DNA of 64,000 bases, from positions 186,001-250,000 of the forward strand of contig JAUNUP010000001.1 of the NCBI GenBank assembly GCA_030538115.1, read 5' to 3'. Positions 1 to 9,992 of this stretch are shown piece after piece; position 1 is the first letter of the stretch, and each line of letters begins with the position of its first letter. This stretch comes from Dermatophilus congolensis. GTDB taxonomy: Bacteria; Actinomycetota; Actinomycetes; Actinomycetales; Dermatophilaceae. The notes under the pieces are model-generated. The model saw only the letters and a list, made by a program, of their open reading frames with translations, ran no database searches and was not told the DNA's origin. The position numbers and the translations under genes were made by a program.

Positions 1-1026
1 CTCGGGCGCCAGCACCATGAACGTCGCGCCGAAGAGGGTGTCGGAGCGCGTCGTGAAGACCTCGATCCGCTCCTCCGCGCCGTCGACCGTCTCCACTGCG
101 AACTGCACGTTCGCACCGTGGGAGCGGCCGATCCAGTTGCGCTGCATGAGCTTGACGGCCTCGGGCCAGTCGACCCGGTCGAGGTCTTCGATGAGCCGGT
201 CGGCGTACGTGGTGATGCGCATCATCCACTGGCGCATGTTGCGCTTGAAGACCGGGTAGTTGCCGATGTCGGAGCGGCCCTCGGCCGTGACCTCCTCGTT
301 CGCCAGCACTGTGCCCAGTCCGGGGCACCAGTTGACCGGCGCCGACGAGACGTAGGCGAGGCGGTGGTCGTCGATGATGCGTCGGCGCGCGGACTCGTCG
401 AGGTCGGCCCAGGCGGTGCCACCGGGCACTTCGCGGTTGCCGGAGGCGAACTCGGCCTCCAGCTCGGCGATCGGACGGGCCTTGCCTGTGCCGCCTGAGG
501 CGTTGGGCGCCTCCGGATCGAACCAGGCGTTGAAGAGCTGCAAGAAGATCCACTGGGTCCAGCGGTAGAACGGCACGTCGGTGGTGGCGACCGAGCGACG
601 GTCGTCGTGGCCCAGGCCGAGGCGGCGCAACTGGCGGCGCATGTTGGCGATGTTTTCTTCGGTCGTGATGCGCGGGTGCTGGCCCGTGGCGATCGCGTAC
701 TGCTCCGCCGGGAGGCCGAACGCGTCGTAGCCGAGCGCGTGCAGCACGTTCTTGCCGGTCATGCGCTGGTAGCGGGCGTACGCGTCGGTGGCGATGTAGC
801 CGAGCGGGTGGCCGACGTGCAGGCCCGCACCGGAGGGGTACGGGAACATGTCGAGAACGAAGAGCTTCTCGCGATCGGCGACCGCCGCCGGGTCGGCCCA
901 CGGACCGGCCGGGTTGGGTGCGTGGTAGGTGCCCTCCGCCTCCCACTGGTCTTGCCAGTGGCGTTCGATGCGGTCGGCGACCTCCGCCGTGTACCGGTAC
1001 GCGGCTTCGCCCGGTGCTTCGCTCAT
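1..1026 (-). CDS. leuS: Leucyl-tRNA synthetase, N-terminal part (cut by window edge)
   Basis: This class I aminoacyl-tRNA synthetase charges tRNA-Leu with leucine in the cytoplasm. The 342 visible codons begin at ATG (1026-1024) and stay open to the left edge, so the rest of the catalytic core and the C-terminus lie outside. The ATP-binding HIGH-type motif reads HVGHPLGY at about residues 70-77, preceded by the typical segment [10 protein letters not shown]. The visible part also covers the start of the editing-domain region ([12 protein letters not shown]). The neighbour upstream in transcription is rpsT with its own terminator, so leuS probably has its own promoter in the 1027-1210 gap. Identity is near certain. 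Confidence 0.97.
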   Translation of the reverse strand, partial: MSEAPGEAAYRYTAEVADRIERHWQDQWEAEGTYHAPNPAGPWADPAAVADREKLFVLDMFPYPSGAGLHVGHPLGYIATDAYARYQRMTGKNVLHALGYDAFGLPAEQYAIATGQHPRITTEENIANMRRQLRRLGLGHDDRRSVATTDVPFYRWTQWIFLQLFNAWFDPEAPNASGGTGKARPIAELEAEFASGNREVPGGTAWADLDESARRRIIDDHRLAYVSSAPVNWCPGLGTVLANEEVTAEGRSDIGNYPVFKRNMRQWMMRITTYADRLIEDLDRVDWPEAVKLMQRNWIGRSHGANVQFAVETVDGAEERIEVFTTRSDTLFGATFMVLAPE

Positions 1027-1210
1027 CGGTATGTCCTTCGTTTCTCACTGCCGGGCCGCGCCGATGACGAGAGCGAGCGGCCGTCCACCAGGCGAATCAC
1101 TCGCCGATTCAAGTGCTCAGGCTACCGCAGCAGCCCCGCCGGCTTGAGCGCCGCACGGCTGGCGGACTCCTGGGAGCGTTGTCTTCGCCTCGTCTCCCCC
1201 AAGACGCGAA

Positions 1211-1242
1211 AGAGCCGCGCACCCTTGCGGATGCGCGGCCCT
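1211..1242 (-). terminator. Terminator after rpsT
   Basis: Arms AGAGCCGCGCA and TGCGCGGCCCT pair over 11 bp with one mismatch around a 10-nt loop. The hairpin lies about 20 nt past the rpsT stop, and on the minus strand it is followed by CTCTTTCG, a short T-rich stretch. It separates rpsT from leuS. Confidence 0.7.
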
Positions 1243-1262
1243 GACGAATGTCTCTGCTCCGG

Positions 1263-1532
1263 TCAGCCCTGCTGGCGCGCGTTGAAGTGGCGAGCCATCG
1301 CCGACTTCTTGTTGGCGGCCTGGTTCTTGTGGATGACGCCCTTGCTGACGGCCACGTCGAGCTTGCGCGATGCCACACGCAGGGCCTCGGTGGCGGCCTC
1401 GGTGTTGCCGGCGTCGAGCTGCTCACGGAACTTGCGGATGAACGTGCGCAGCTCCGACTTGTACGCCTTGTTGCGCTCGGTGCGCTTGGCGTTGGTCTTG
1501 ATGCGCTTCATCTGCGACTTGATGTTTGCCAC
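1263..1532 (-). CDS. rpsT: 30S ribosomal protein S20
   Basis: An 89-residue, strongly basic protein of the small ribosomal subunit that binds 16S rRNA. The N-terminus [20 protein letters not shown] and the later segment [19 protein letters not shown] are textbook S20. It starts at GTG (1532-1530), with a purine-rich GAGAGAGAAG upstream serving as ribosome-binding site. It is a stand-alone gene followed by a terminator. In many actinobacteria rpsT sits beside holA; here a lectin gene separates them. Confidence 0.97.
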   Translation of the reverse strand: MANIKSQMKRIKTNAKRTERNKAYKSELRTFIRKFREQLDAGNTEAATEALRVASRKLDVAVSKGVIHKNQAANKKSAMARHFNARQQG

Positions 1533-1731
1533 GAATCTTCTCTCTCACGGTCGATGGACTGTCGGAAATGACAGGCCCTCCTCGCATCCGCATCCCGACT
1601 CTCAGCGAACAACCGAGTCGTCGTGGTGGGTGCGGTCAAGGAATGGGCTTGAGTGCGTGACTAGCGCACGACCTGGGCGCGCACGCAATCCACCAACTTA
1701 CCAGCGGCCAGACCGGGGCTCCAAACCGCGT

Positions 1732-1777
1732 GCGGTGACGGCGGCGTGGCTGACATGGGCCACACCGCCGTCGCTGC
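1732..1777 (-). terminator. Hairpin directly after the lectin gene
   Basis: Arms 1732-1750 and 1759-1777 pair over 19 bp with three imperfect positions around the loop TGACATGG. The structure begins two bases past the lectin stop codon (1780-1782). There is no T-run behind it, so it may be an intrinsic terminator or an mRNA 3'-end stabiliser. Confidence 0.55.
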
Positions 1778-1779
1778 AA

Positions 1780-2595
1780 TCACCGACAAGAGCCGACGCC
1801 CACACGCGTGATGTCTCGAATACGTCGGTCGAGCTTTGCGACTTCGACATCCTGTCCCATGGGGACACAAACGTGGGTATCCGTCCCGCGGATGACGTCG
1901 ACCTTCACCTTGTCGCCGAGCCAACCGCAGTTGCCCCACTTCCAGACACCGTCTTCCTGGTGCTTACCGCATACGTGAGCGGGGGCCGCCATGAGCACAT
2001 CGCCGGTGGCGAGCACAGGAGTGCCCTTCTGCATCTGCGGATCGGTGCGGAGAACGACGGCGTCCCGCCGAGGACTCGTCCTCTTGTGACTGATCTGTTC
2101 CGGCGCCAAGACGAATCGAATGCCGCGGTTCAGTTCCTCCCGCGAGTGGAATGTCTCAGAATTCCACAGCGGCTTCTTGCCGTTGTAGATGACCAGGTTG
2201 CCGTCGGACTGCAACGCCAGCCGAGTGGCGTTCTTGTTGTGCGTGTCCGATCTCCATTTCACGACCTTGCCGCGATACAGGACAAGGTTGCCGTCCTTCT
2301 GCCACACGAGGCGCAACCCGGAACCACGAGCGCCGGTGAGGCACAACCGACCAGGCAAGTAGTTGAGGCCTCCCTTCGATGTCCAGGTCACGGTCGCTTG
2401 GCCGAAAGCCCTGCACTCGGCGTCACCGGGATTCTTCGCGGCTGCCAGGGGTGCTGGAGCGCCCGTTACCGGGCTTGCGGATACATGACTCGCCGCAGAG
2501 ACGAGTGGGACTGCGCCGATGACTGCCGAGGCCAGTACGACGGAGGCCCGCCTCATGATTCCAGTAGGGGCCCATCGAGAAGACAAGCGAGACAT
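1780..2595 (-). CDS. Secreted bulb-type (mannose-binding) lectin protein
   Basis: Predicted exported lectin of 271 residues. ATG 2595-2593 is chosen because AGGAG lies 7 nt before it; another ATG six codons upstream has no such signal. Residues 14-45 form a signal peptide (MRRAS, hydrophobic core, Ala-rich end). Two copies of the bulb-lectin sugar-site pattern QxDxNxVxY follow: QKDGNLVLY (about 99-107) and QSDGNLVIY (about 129-137). The remaining roughly 120 residues carry three cysteines (CGK, NCG, HVC) and match no family I recognise. Homologous modules occur in lectin-like bacteriocins and in cell-surface adhesins; nothing here decides between them. Base composition looks less GC-rich than in the flanking housekeeping genes, suggesting a later insertion between rpsT and holA. 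Confidence 0.8.
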   Translation of the reverse strand: MSRLSSRWAPTGIMRRASVVLASAVIGAVPLVSAASHVSASPVTGAPAPLAAAKNPGDAECRAFGQATVTWTSKGGLNYLPGRLCLTGARGSGLRLVWQKDGNLVLYRGKVVKWRSDTHNKNATRLALQSDGNLVIYNGKKPLWNSETFHSREELNRGIRFVLAPEQISHKRTSPRRDAVVLRTDPQMQKGTPVLATGDVLMAAPAHVCGKHQEDGVWKWGNCGWLGDKVKVDVIRGTDTHVCVPMGQDVEVAKLDRRIRDITRVGVGSCR

Positions 2596-2797
2596 AGCTG
2601 CGCTCCTGATCATTGTTCAGAGGGTCCCGCGCCGGCGCGAGGAGGAGAGCTCGCGTTGATTCCATCACCTTCACAGCAGCAGCGGTACGTCAATCAGCTT
2701 GTGGCGCAGTCTCATTGATTAACAGAGAGGTGGCGGGAAACCGGCCGTCGACGGGCAGCAGCGTTCACAGACGGGCCGGAGAATGCGATGGCGCGAT

Positions 2798-3877
2798 TCA
2801 GCGGCGGCGGGCTGAGGTTGGGGCATGGGTTCTGCGGGCTCGCGTGACCTCTAGTACGCACTTCTCCACCGCGTAGACCGGGTCTCGGCCTCCGCCCTTG
2901 ACGTCGAAGTCGGCCTGGGCCACCGCGCTGATCGCCGCGGCCAGGCCTTCGTCGCTCCAGCCGCGCAGGGCACGGCGGGCTCGGTCCACTTGCCACGGGG
3001 CCATCCCCAGAGCGCCCGCCACCTGGCCTCCTGATCCTGAGGGAGCGCCCATCACCTTGACGAGCTGGCGCAGCTGAGCGGCCAGGGCCGCGACGATCGG
3101 CACCGGGTCGGTACCCACGGCAACGGCGTGCCGCACCATCGCCAGCGCCTCGGTGGTGTTGCCGGCGAGCGTCGCGTCGGCGACGCGGAATCCGTTGGCC
3201 GTGACTCGACCTCCGTAGTAGGTCTCGACGGTGCCGGCGTCGACGGTACCGGTGGTGTCAGCGATGAGCTGTCTGCAGGCCGCGGCGAGCTCGGCGACAT
3301 CCTTGCCCACGGCCTCGACGAGGGCGCGCACCGCCTCCGGGTCGAGTCGCCGCCCCGCCCGACGAAACTCGGAGGTGACGAAGTCGGACTTGTCCCTGTC
3401 GGATTTCACCGCCGGAGCCGAAAGCTGGCGCGCCTTGGCCTTCTTCAACGCGTCGAGAACCTTCTTGGCCCTGTTGCCGCCCTTGTGCCAGACGACGAGC
3501 GTCACCCCGTCGTCAGCGTCGGGCGGCGAGGACAGATACGCGGAGAGGTCGTTGACGAGATCGTCGGTCGCCTCGTCGAGACCGCGGATCACGATGACCC
3601 GTGCCCCGCCGAACAGCGACGGACTCGAATGCTGGGCCAGTAGGCCGGCCTCGTACGCAGAGCCTTCGAGGCGAACGATCTCGACCTCGGGGTCGGCCTG
3701 ACGACACAGATCCAGGGTGGAGTCGATGGCCCGCTCGGCGAGCACCCGCTCGGGCCCGCTGACCAGCACGAGCGGCGGCACCCGACCGTCGGCTGCGGTG
3801 GTGTCGTCGTCGAACCCACCGAAATCACCCGACGGGGAGGCTCCTCCCCGGCCTTTGCCAGACGGTCTCGCGTTCAC
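2798..3877 (-). CDS. holA: DNA polymerase III subunit delta
   Basis: A 359-residue clamp-loader subunit that opens the beta sliding clamp during DNA replication. Segments PPLVLVSGPERVLAERAI near the N-terminus, VIRGLDE and the C-terminal MAPWQVDRARRALRGWS match actinobacterial HolA. The first 33 residues are a Gly/Ser/Asp-rich tail of low complexity. It starts at GTG (3877-3875). The 202-bp gap after its stop contains AT-richer sequence that probably holds the promoter of the lectin gene. comEA and comEC, often upstream of holA, are absent here. Confidence 0.93.
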   Translation of the reverse strand: MNARPSGKGRGGASPSGDFGGFDDDTTAADGRVPPLVLVSGPERVLAERAIDSTLDLCRQADPEVEIVRLEGSAYEAGLLAQHSSPSLFGGARVIVIRGLDEATDDLVNDLSAYLSSPPDADDGVTLVVWHKGGNRAKKVLDALKKAKARQLSAPAVKSDRDKSDFVTSEFRRAGRRLDPEAVRALVEAVGKDVAELAAACRQLIADTTGTVDAGTVETYYGGRVTANGFRVADATLAGNTTEALAMVRHAVAVGTDPVPIVAALAAQLRQLVKVMGAPSGSGGQVAGALGMAPWQVDRARRALRGWSDEGLAAAISAVAQADFDVKGGGRDPVYAVEKCVLEVTRARRTHAPTSARRR

Positions 3878-3945
3878 GCCCCCACCCTGTCACGCCCCAC
3901 CGACAGACTTGACGGGACGTGGCGAACACGGGCCCTCCCGCCGTC

Positions 3946-4332
3946 TCAGCCGATCTCGCGTCTCGCTCGCTCCGCCATCCGCTGAGTAATCCTGCCGACA
4001 CGAATGAGATCGTCACCGGACATGGTCACAGGACCATAGTGGGCTTGGGTCTTGAAGGTGAGGGGCCGCCTCAAGTCACCCGCGGCATCACGGTCGGCGA
4101 TGGCCAGAAGCTCCGCAGCCCGATGATGATCAGAGTCTGCGCTCCGCCGCCCCAGCACGGTCAGGCAAATCGCGTCGGCGAAAGCGATCGCTGCCAGAAC
4201 GTAGTTTCCGATCGCTGCCTGAATAGCTGCTCTGCTGACCGACGTATCGGCGAGTGTGGCCAACTCGAGGTAGGCCGTCCCCAATTCGTACCGGGCACGA
4301 GCGTCGCCCTTGTCTCCTGCCCGGGTTCTCAC
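3946..4332 (-). CDS. HEPN-domain protein, putative toxin of an MNT/HEPN pair
   Basis: A 128-residue alpha-helical protein of the HEPN class (higher eukaryotes and prokaryotes nucleotide-binding), members of which are often RNA-cleaving toxins. GTG 4332-4330 overlaps the stop of the upstream nucleotidyltransferase in the string GTGA, so the two are translationally coupled; this start beats an ATG 44 codons further in, which lies inside the partner's frame. The segment DAICLTVLGRRSADSDHHR (about residues 53-71) carries the RX4-6H active-site pattern (R62/R63 to H69/H70). The Tyr two positions after His, AMPylated in classical HepT, is absent. Toxicity and RNase activity are inferred from family and context. 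Confidence 0.75.
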   Translation of the reverse strand: MRTRAGDKGDARARYELGTAYLELATLADTSVSRAAIQAAIGNYVLAAIAFADAICLTVLGRRSADSDHHRAAELLAIADRDAAGDLRRPLTFKTQAHYGPVTMSGDDLIRVGRITQRMAERARREIG

Positions 4333-4931
4333 GCTGCCTGCGGATCTGCGTAGATCGAGATGCCGTCGCGCCTGATCTCCTGTGCGACCGGGATTCTCTG
4401 CGTCTCGGCATCGCGCCACCGTGCGTGCGACATCGTCAACACATCGCAGGGGTTGCCGGTCCACCTGGCGACGCGCGCCTGCAGCTCGTGCGTCTGTGCG
4501 ACCCAGCGTGGGTCGTCGGCGTCGATCTCGGGCGGAGGGATGACGAGCAGGTCGATGTCACTCGCGGCACCCCCTTGGCCTCGCGCCGTCGACCCGTACA
4601 GCACCACACGTTCTGGCAGCACTGCCCAGTCTGCGACCAGATCCCGGATCCGAGACTGCAGCGAATCCCCAGCGGCTGCTGCGGTGAGCACGGCGTCTGC
4701 GAGGAGGTGCTCTCGGTTGAGTCGATAGGAATTCGTGCGGCCATGCGTCTCCGCGTCGACTACTCCCGAAGCACATAGGCGATCGAGCGCCAACGTGGCG
4801 CCAGACCGGGAAGCTCCGACCAGTCGCGCCACGTCACCCGACGTGTACGACACATCCGCACGCGCCAAAATCGCGAGCACGCGCATGTCGAGCGACGGCG
4901 ACAGCGCGGTCAGGGGAGCTGAGAAGTCCAT
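4329..4931 (-). CDS. Winged-helix plus MNT nucleotidyltransferase, putative antitoxin
   Basis: A 200-residue protein. Residues 1-75 form a winged helix-turn-helix (VARLVGASRSGATLALDRL, then a wing ending NSYRLN), and the second half is a minimal nucleotidyltransferase with the signature GSTARG (113-118) followed by D125 and D127 as DIDLL. In known type VII modules the MNT protein neutralises the HEPN partner by adding AMP. ATG 4931 is preferred over an ATG 29 codons upstream because that stretch contains a perfect inverted repeat typical of an operator. It is coupled to the HEPN gene by a 4-bp overlap. The DNA-binding half probably represses its own promoter. Confidence 0.8.
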   Translation of the reverse strand: MDFSAPLTALSPSLDMRVLAILARADVSYTSGDVARLVGASRSGATLALDRLCASGVVDAETHGRTNSYRLNREHLLADAVLTAAAAGDSLQSRIRDLVADWAVLPERVVLYGSTARGQGGAASDIDLLVIPPPEIDADDPRWVAQTHELQARVARWTGNPCDVLTMSHARWRDAETQRIPVAQEIRRDGISIYADPQAA

Positions 4932-4944
4932 GCCGCCAGAGTGA

Positions 4945-4974
4945 CAGTATTCTCGACTCATGTCGAGAATACTG
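4945..4974 (-). promoter_or_regulatory. Perfect 13-bp inverted repeat, candidate autoregulatory operator
   Basis: CAGTATTCTCGAC, spacer TCAT, then GTCGAGAATACTG: 13 of 13 bases pair. It starts 13 bp upstream of the ATG of the winged-helix/MNT gene. A degenerate further copy of the half-site lies at 4977-4994 (on the minus strand CACTATTCTGTCTATGAG against CAGTATTCTCGACATGAG). The element is AT-rich against its surroundings and could overlap a -10 box (TATTCT). It is a strong candidate binding site for the winged helix of the downstream protein. Confidence 0.65.
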
Positions 4975-5019
4975 GGCTCATAGACAGAATAGTGAGCACG
5001 AGTACTGTGTGGCCGCATC

Positions 5020-7281
5020 TCAGCCGAGCCCGAGGGTCTTCATTCGGGCTTCTATCGCCTCTTGTGGGAGTTCTAGGTGTTCGGCCACCTCTTCGGGGGA
5101 GAGGCCGAGGTCGAGGCCGTCTTTGAGTTCTTCGTCGAGGGCGTCGTCCCAGCCGACGCCCTGCGTCACCCCGGAGCGGGCCGAGTCGGCGACCGGCGTG
5201 TCGTCGAGAGTCTCCGGCTCCGGGTGGTCTTCGGCTTCGTCGGGCGTCGGCGCGGTGGCGGCCGCCACGCCTCGGTCGGGTTTCGCCGTCATGATCGTCC
5301 GTGGAGCCGGTTCCGCCACCGGGATGACCTCGGCGGCTCCCTCGTCCAGACGCCGGAGGGCGGCCAGCGCGGTCTCCCGTTCGCTCGTGGGCCACATGGG
5401 CGGCACCGAGGCCTGCAGGAAACCGGCGTAGCGGGCCGTCATCATGCGGGAGTCGAGAAACGCGACCACGCCCTTGTCGTCATGGCGGCGGATCAACCGT
5501 CCCGACCCCTGGGCCAGCCGCAACGCCGCGGCCGTGGCGGAGACGGCCATGAATCCGTTGCCTCCCATCGACGCGATCGCCTCCGTACGCGCAGAGAACA
5601 GCGGATCGTCGGGGCGCGGAAACGGGATCCGGTCGATGAGCACCATCTGACACGCCGAGCCGGGCACGTCGACGCCCTGCCACAACGTGAGCGTGCCGAA
5701 CAGGCAGGTGCGGGCGTCGGAGGCGAATCGCCGCACCAACGTTGGCATCTGGTCGTCGCCTTGGCAGAGCACCTCGAAGTCGGCGCCGAGGCGGTCGCGC
5801 ATCTCCTCGGCAGCCGCCCGGGCGGCTCGCATCGAGCTGAACAGACCCAGCGTGCGCCCGCCCGCAGCGCGGATGAGCGCTTCGATTTCGTCGAACGTCT
5901 CCGGTGCAGCGCCGTCGCGCCCCGGAGGAGGAAGGTGCTTCGCAACATAGGCGATTCCCTGGCGGCGGTAGTCGAACGGGCTGCCCACGTCGAGGCCCTG
6001 CCAGGCCGGCGCGCTCTCTCCGCGCAGACCCATCTGGCCGGCCACCGGGTCGAACGAGCCGCCCAGCTCCAGCGTCGCGGAGGTGAGGATCACCGTGCGC
6101 TCCGTGAACAGCGCATCACGCAACTGCATCGCGACGCTCATCGGCGCGATACGCAGCACTGTGCGGGTGTTCGAGCCGCGCTCTTCCTTGTCGATCCAGA
6201 CCACGTCGAGCTGCCGGTCTTCGAGGATGCGCGTCGTCGTGTTGAAGATCTCCTCCACGGCAGCGCGGGCGACGACCTTGGCGCCGTCGACGGTCTCCCC
6301 CGAGTCACCGCCCTTGAGGTTGCCGAGCAGGAGTCGCGCGGCCTCGTTGACCCGGCCGATCGCGAGCACGAGCATCTGCGACGGCGCCACCACGCGACCG
6401 GCCGTCGCTTCGCCCAACGCCTGCTCCAGGGCTTCGGCGGCGGTCGAGAGGTCGTTGCCGTCGGCGTGAGCACCAGCCTTACGGGCTGCGGTCGTCACCA
6501 TGCCCGCGGTCAGTTCGTTCGTGACGGTCGCTGTCACCCGGTCGACCAGTTCGTGCGCCTCGTCGATGACCAGCACGTCGTGCTCCGGCAGCATCCGACG
6601 GCCCTCGAACGCGTCGATCGACGCGAACGAATGGTTGGTGACGATGATGTCGACCCCGGCCGCAGCGGCGCGTGACTGCTCGACGAAGCACTCCTCCCGC
6701 ATCGGGCAGCGGCTACCGAGGCACTCGCGCGCCGATACCGACACCTGTCGCCACGCCATGTTCGAGACGCCCGGCACGAGGTCGTCACGGTCGCCGGACT
6801 CGGTCTCGCTGGCCCATTCACGCAGCCGCACGACCTCCTTACCGAGGCGACCGATGCGCTCGTCGACCTGCCCCACACCCATGAGCGCATCGTCGTCATC
6901 GACGGGCAGGCCTCCGGCGAGTTTGTGCACGCAGACGTAGTTGCTGCGGCCTTTGACCAGGGCGTACGTCAGCGGACGCTGCAGCAGGGAGCGGGTCGAA
7001 GCCGCCAAACGAGGCAGGTCGCGGTCGATGATCTGGCCCTGGAGGGCGAGGGTCGCGGTGGCGACCACGACGGGCTTACCGGTCGCCTGCGCGTGCGCCG
7101 CCGCAGGAACGAGGTACGCGAGCGACTTTCCGGTGCCGGTGCCCGCCTGGACGAGCAGATGTTCACCGGAGTCGATGGCGGCCTCTATCGCCTCCGCCAT
7201 CTCGATCTGTCCCTGACGCGGAGTACCACCGATTCCGGCGACCGCGGCGGACAGAAGAGGGAGAACAGGAGACGTCGACAC
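5020..7281 (-). CDS. dinG: DinG/XPD-family ATP-dependent DNA helicase
   Basis: A 753-residue superfamily 2 helicase that unwinds DNA 5' to 3'. Walker A is AGTGTGKS (about 46-53) and the DEAH box is VIDEAHELVD (about 235). Cysteines in NYVCVHK and ARECLGSRCPMREECF fit the iron-sulphur cluster of XPD-like enzymes. Motif VI is GSGRLIRRHDDKG. After the helicase core comes an acidic Pro/Glu/Asp-rich tail of about 95 residues ending in a helix-turn-helix-like stretch (LSPEEVAEHLELPQEAIEAR). It starts at GTG (7281-7279). Its role is probably repair or R-loop and G-quadruplex removal. No LexA box was found ahead of it, so DinG by similarity does not imply SOS control here. Confidence 0.9.
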   Translation of the reverse strand: MSTSPVLPLLSAAVAGIGGTPRQGQIEMAEAIEAAIDSGEHLLVQAGTGTGKSLAYLVPAAAHAQATGKPVVVATATLALQGQIIDRDLPRLAASTRSLLQRPLTYALVKGRSNYVCVHKLAGGLPVDDDDALMGVGQVDERIGRLGKEVVRLREWASETESGDRDDLVPGVSNMAWRQVSVSARECLGSRCPMREECFVEQSRAAAAGVDIIVTNHSFASIDAFEGRRMLPEHDVLVIDEAHELVDRVTATVTNELTAGMVTTAARKAGAHADGNDLSTAAEALEQALGEATAGRVVAPSQMLVLAIGRVNEAARLLLGNLKGGDSGETVDGAKVVARAAVEEIFNTTTRILEDRQLDVVWIDKEERGSNTRTVLRIAPMSVAMQLRDALFTERTVILTSATLELGGSFDPVAGQMGLRGESAPAWQGLDVGSPFDYRRQGIAYVAKHLPPPGRDGAAPETFDEIEALIRAAGGRTLGLFSSMRAARAAAEEMRDRLGADFEVLCQGDDQMPTLVRRFASDARTCLFGTLTLWQGVDVPGSACQMVLIDRIPFPRPDDPLFSARTEAIASMGGNGFMAVSATAAALRLAQGSGRLIRRHDDKGVVAFLDSRMMTARYAGFLQASVPPMWPTSERETALAALRRLDEGAAEVIPVAEPAPRTIMTAKPDRGVAAATAPTPDEAEDHPEPETLDDTPVADSARSGVTQGVGWDDALDEELKDGLDLGLSPEEVAEHLELPQEAIEARMKTLGLG

Positions 7282-7408
7282 CCGGCCAGCGTAGTAGCGC
7301 CCGGAGGTGAGCCGCTCCGCTCATCCACAGCCCCGGCGCGTCCGCGCAGGGTCGGTGCGGGGTTGTGGAAAGCGCAAGGTCTCGACTCAGCGCGCGCCCG
7401 ATGCGGGC

Positions 7409-8038
7409 TTATGCCTGGGTGCGGCGGGCCGTTGCCAGGAAGACGGGGAACTCGCGGTTGTTTCCGTTGACCGTCTTACGCTCGGTCAGTCCGGTGGTGA
7501 CCGACACGTCGGTGAGGCCGGCGTCGACGAGCCATCCCTTGATCGCCTCACGTGAGAACCCGTGGTGACCATCGAAATCCTCGACGTGCGCGTGGAATCC
7601 GCCGTCGGGGTCGTCGTCGAGGTCGAGCAGCGCGATTTGGCCGCCTGGCCCGAGCAGTCCGGCCATCCGCCCGATGACCGCGCCGACGTCGCCCATGTGG
7701 TGCAGCGCGAGGAGGCTGAGAACCACGTCGTACCGCGTGCCCGGCAGCGTGTCGTGTTCGATGTCGAGCAGCGCCGCCTCCCATCCCTCGAAGCGCGGAT
7801 CGGAGAGAACGGTCTTGGCGGCCTCGACCATGCCGGGAGCGACATCGGTCACGGTGACGGAGCCGAGTACGTCCGCGAGAGCTCGAGAGAGCAGCCCAGT
7901 GCCGCCACCGATCTCGATGGCGGTCATACCAGGGCGGAGGTCGAGCGCCGCGCGAATCGCGTCGGCCGCAGCCTGGGCGCGCTCGGCCTTTCCGGGCTGT
8001 TCGTCCCAATCGGCGGCTTGCTCGCTGAACCTGTCCAT
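7409..8038 (-). CDS. Class I SAM-dependent methyltransferase (UbiE-like fold)
   Basis: A 209-residue soluble methyltransferase. Motif I, the SAM-binding loop, is AIEIGGGTGLLSRAL (about residues 40-54). Motif II (VTVTDVAPGMVEAAK) contains the acidic residue that holds the SAM ribose, and motif III is GPGGQIALLDLD. FDGHHGFSREAIKGWL near the C-terminus resembles small-molecule methyltransferases of the UbiE/Coq5 type. The substrate cannot be read from the sequence. It lies 81 bp downstream of hflX on the same strand. Confidence 0.8.
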   Translation of the reverse strand: MDRFSEQAADWDEQPGKAERAQAAADAIRAALDLRPGMTAIEIGGGTGLLSRALADVLGSVTVTDVAPGMVEAAKTVLSDPRFEGWEAALLDIEHDTLPGTRYDVVLSLLALHHMGDVGAVIGRMAGLLGPGGQIALLDLDDDPDGGFHAHVEDFDGHHGFSREAIKGWLVDAGLTDVSVTTGLTERKTVNGNNREFPVFLATARRTQA

Positions 8039-8119
8039 GGCTGCTCCTTCGTCCGGCAGATCTCGATGCGTCGGCGGTGCCGACCGGCGGCCGGTCGCGC
8101 CCCGGTCAAGTGAACCGGC

Positions 8120-9757
<1,638 letters not shown>

Positions 9758-9866
9758 ACGCTCGCCATGCTCTCACTTGCCCAGAACCCCTGACAAGGGC
9801 GGGCGGCTTAAGGCGTGTGGTCGCGTCAGCGTGGGTCGACATCACCGCCGCGGGGTCGGTGTCCGT

Positions 9867-9933
9867 CCTTCATTTACGTAGGTGCGCCGATCTTGCCGTA
9901 TATCGAAGATCGACGCACCCACATAGATGAAGG
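9867..9933. repeat. 67-bp near-perfect palindrome between hflX and the lyase gene
   Basis: Arms 9867-9894 and 9906-9933 (28 nt each) pair around the 11-nt loop GCCGTATATCG with four transition differences. Read as minus-strand RNA, three of the four become G-U pairs, leaving one mismatch, so a minus-strand transcript folds best. That fits a transcript running out of the lyase gene (stop at 9993). No T-run follows. It may be a terminator, a 3'-end stabiliser or a protein site. Confidence 0.7.
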
Positions 9934-9992
9934 CACCGCATCGCCGGAGTCTGCTCCCACCCTCGCATCCGGGGTGTATGCGCGGCGGCCCC

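Noticed and set aside
607..2718. A 703-codon open frame on the plus strand opposite leuS, rpsT and the lectin gene
   Set aside because: It is antisense to three genes with clear homologues, has Arg/Val-rich low-quality composition, and arises from GC-biased third positions.
4329..5018. Longer form of the winged-helix/MNT protein starting 29 codons upstream
   Set aside because: It would place the perfect palindrome inside the coding region, and the added residues are not protein-like.
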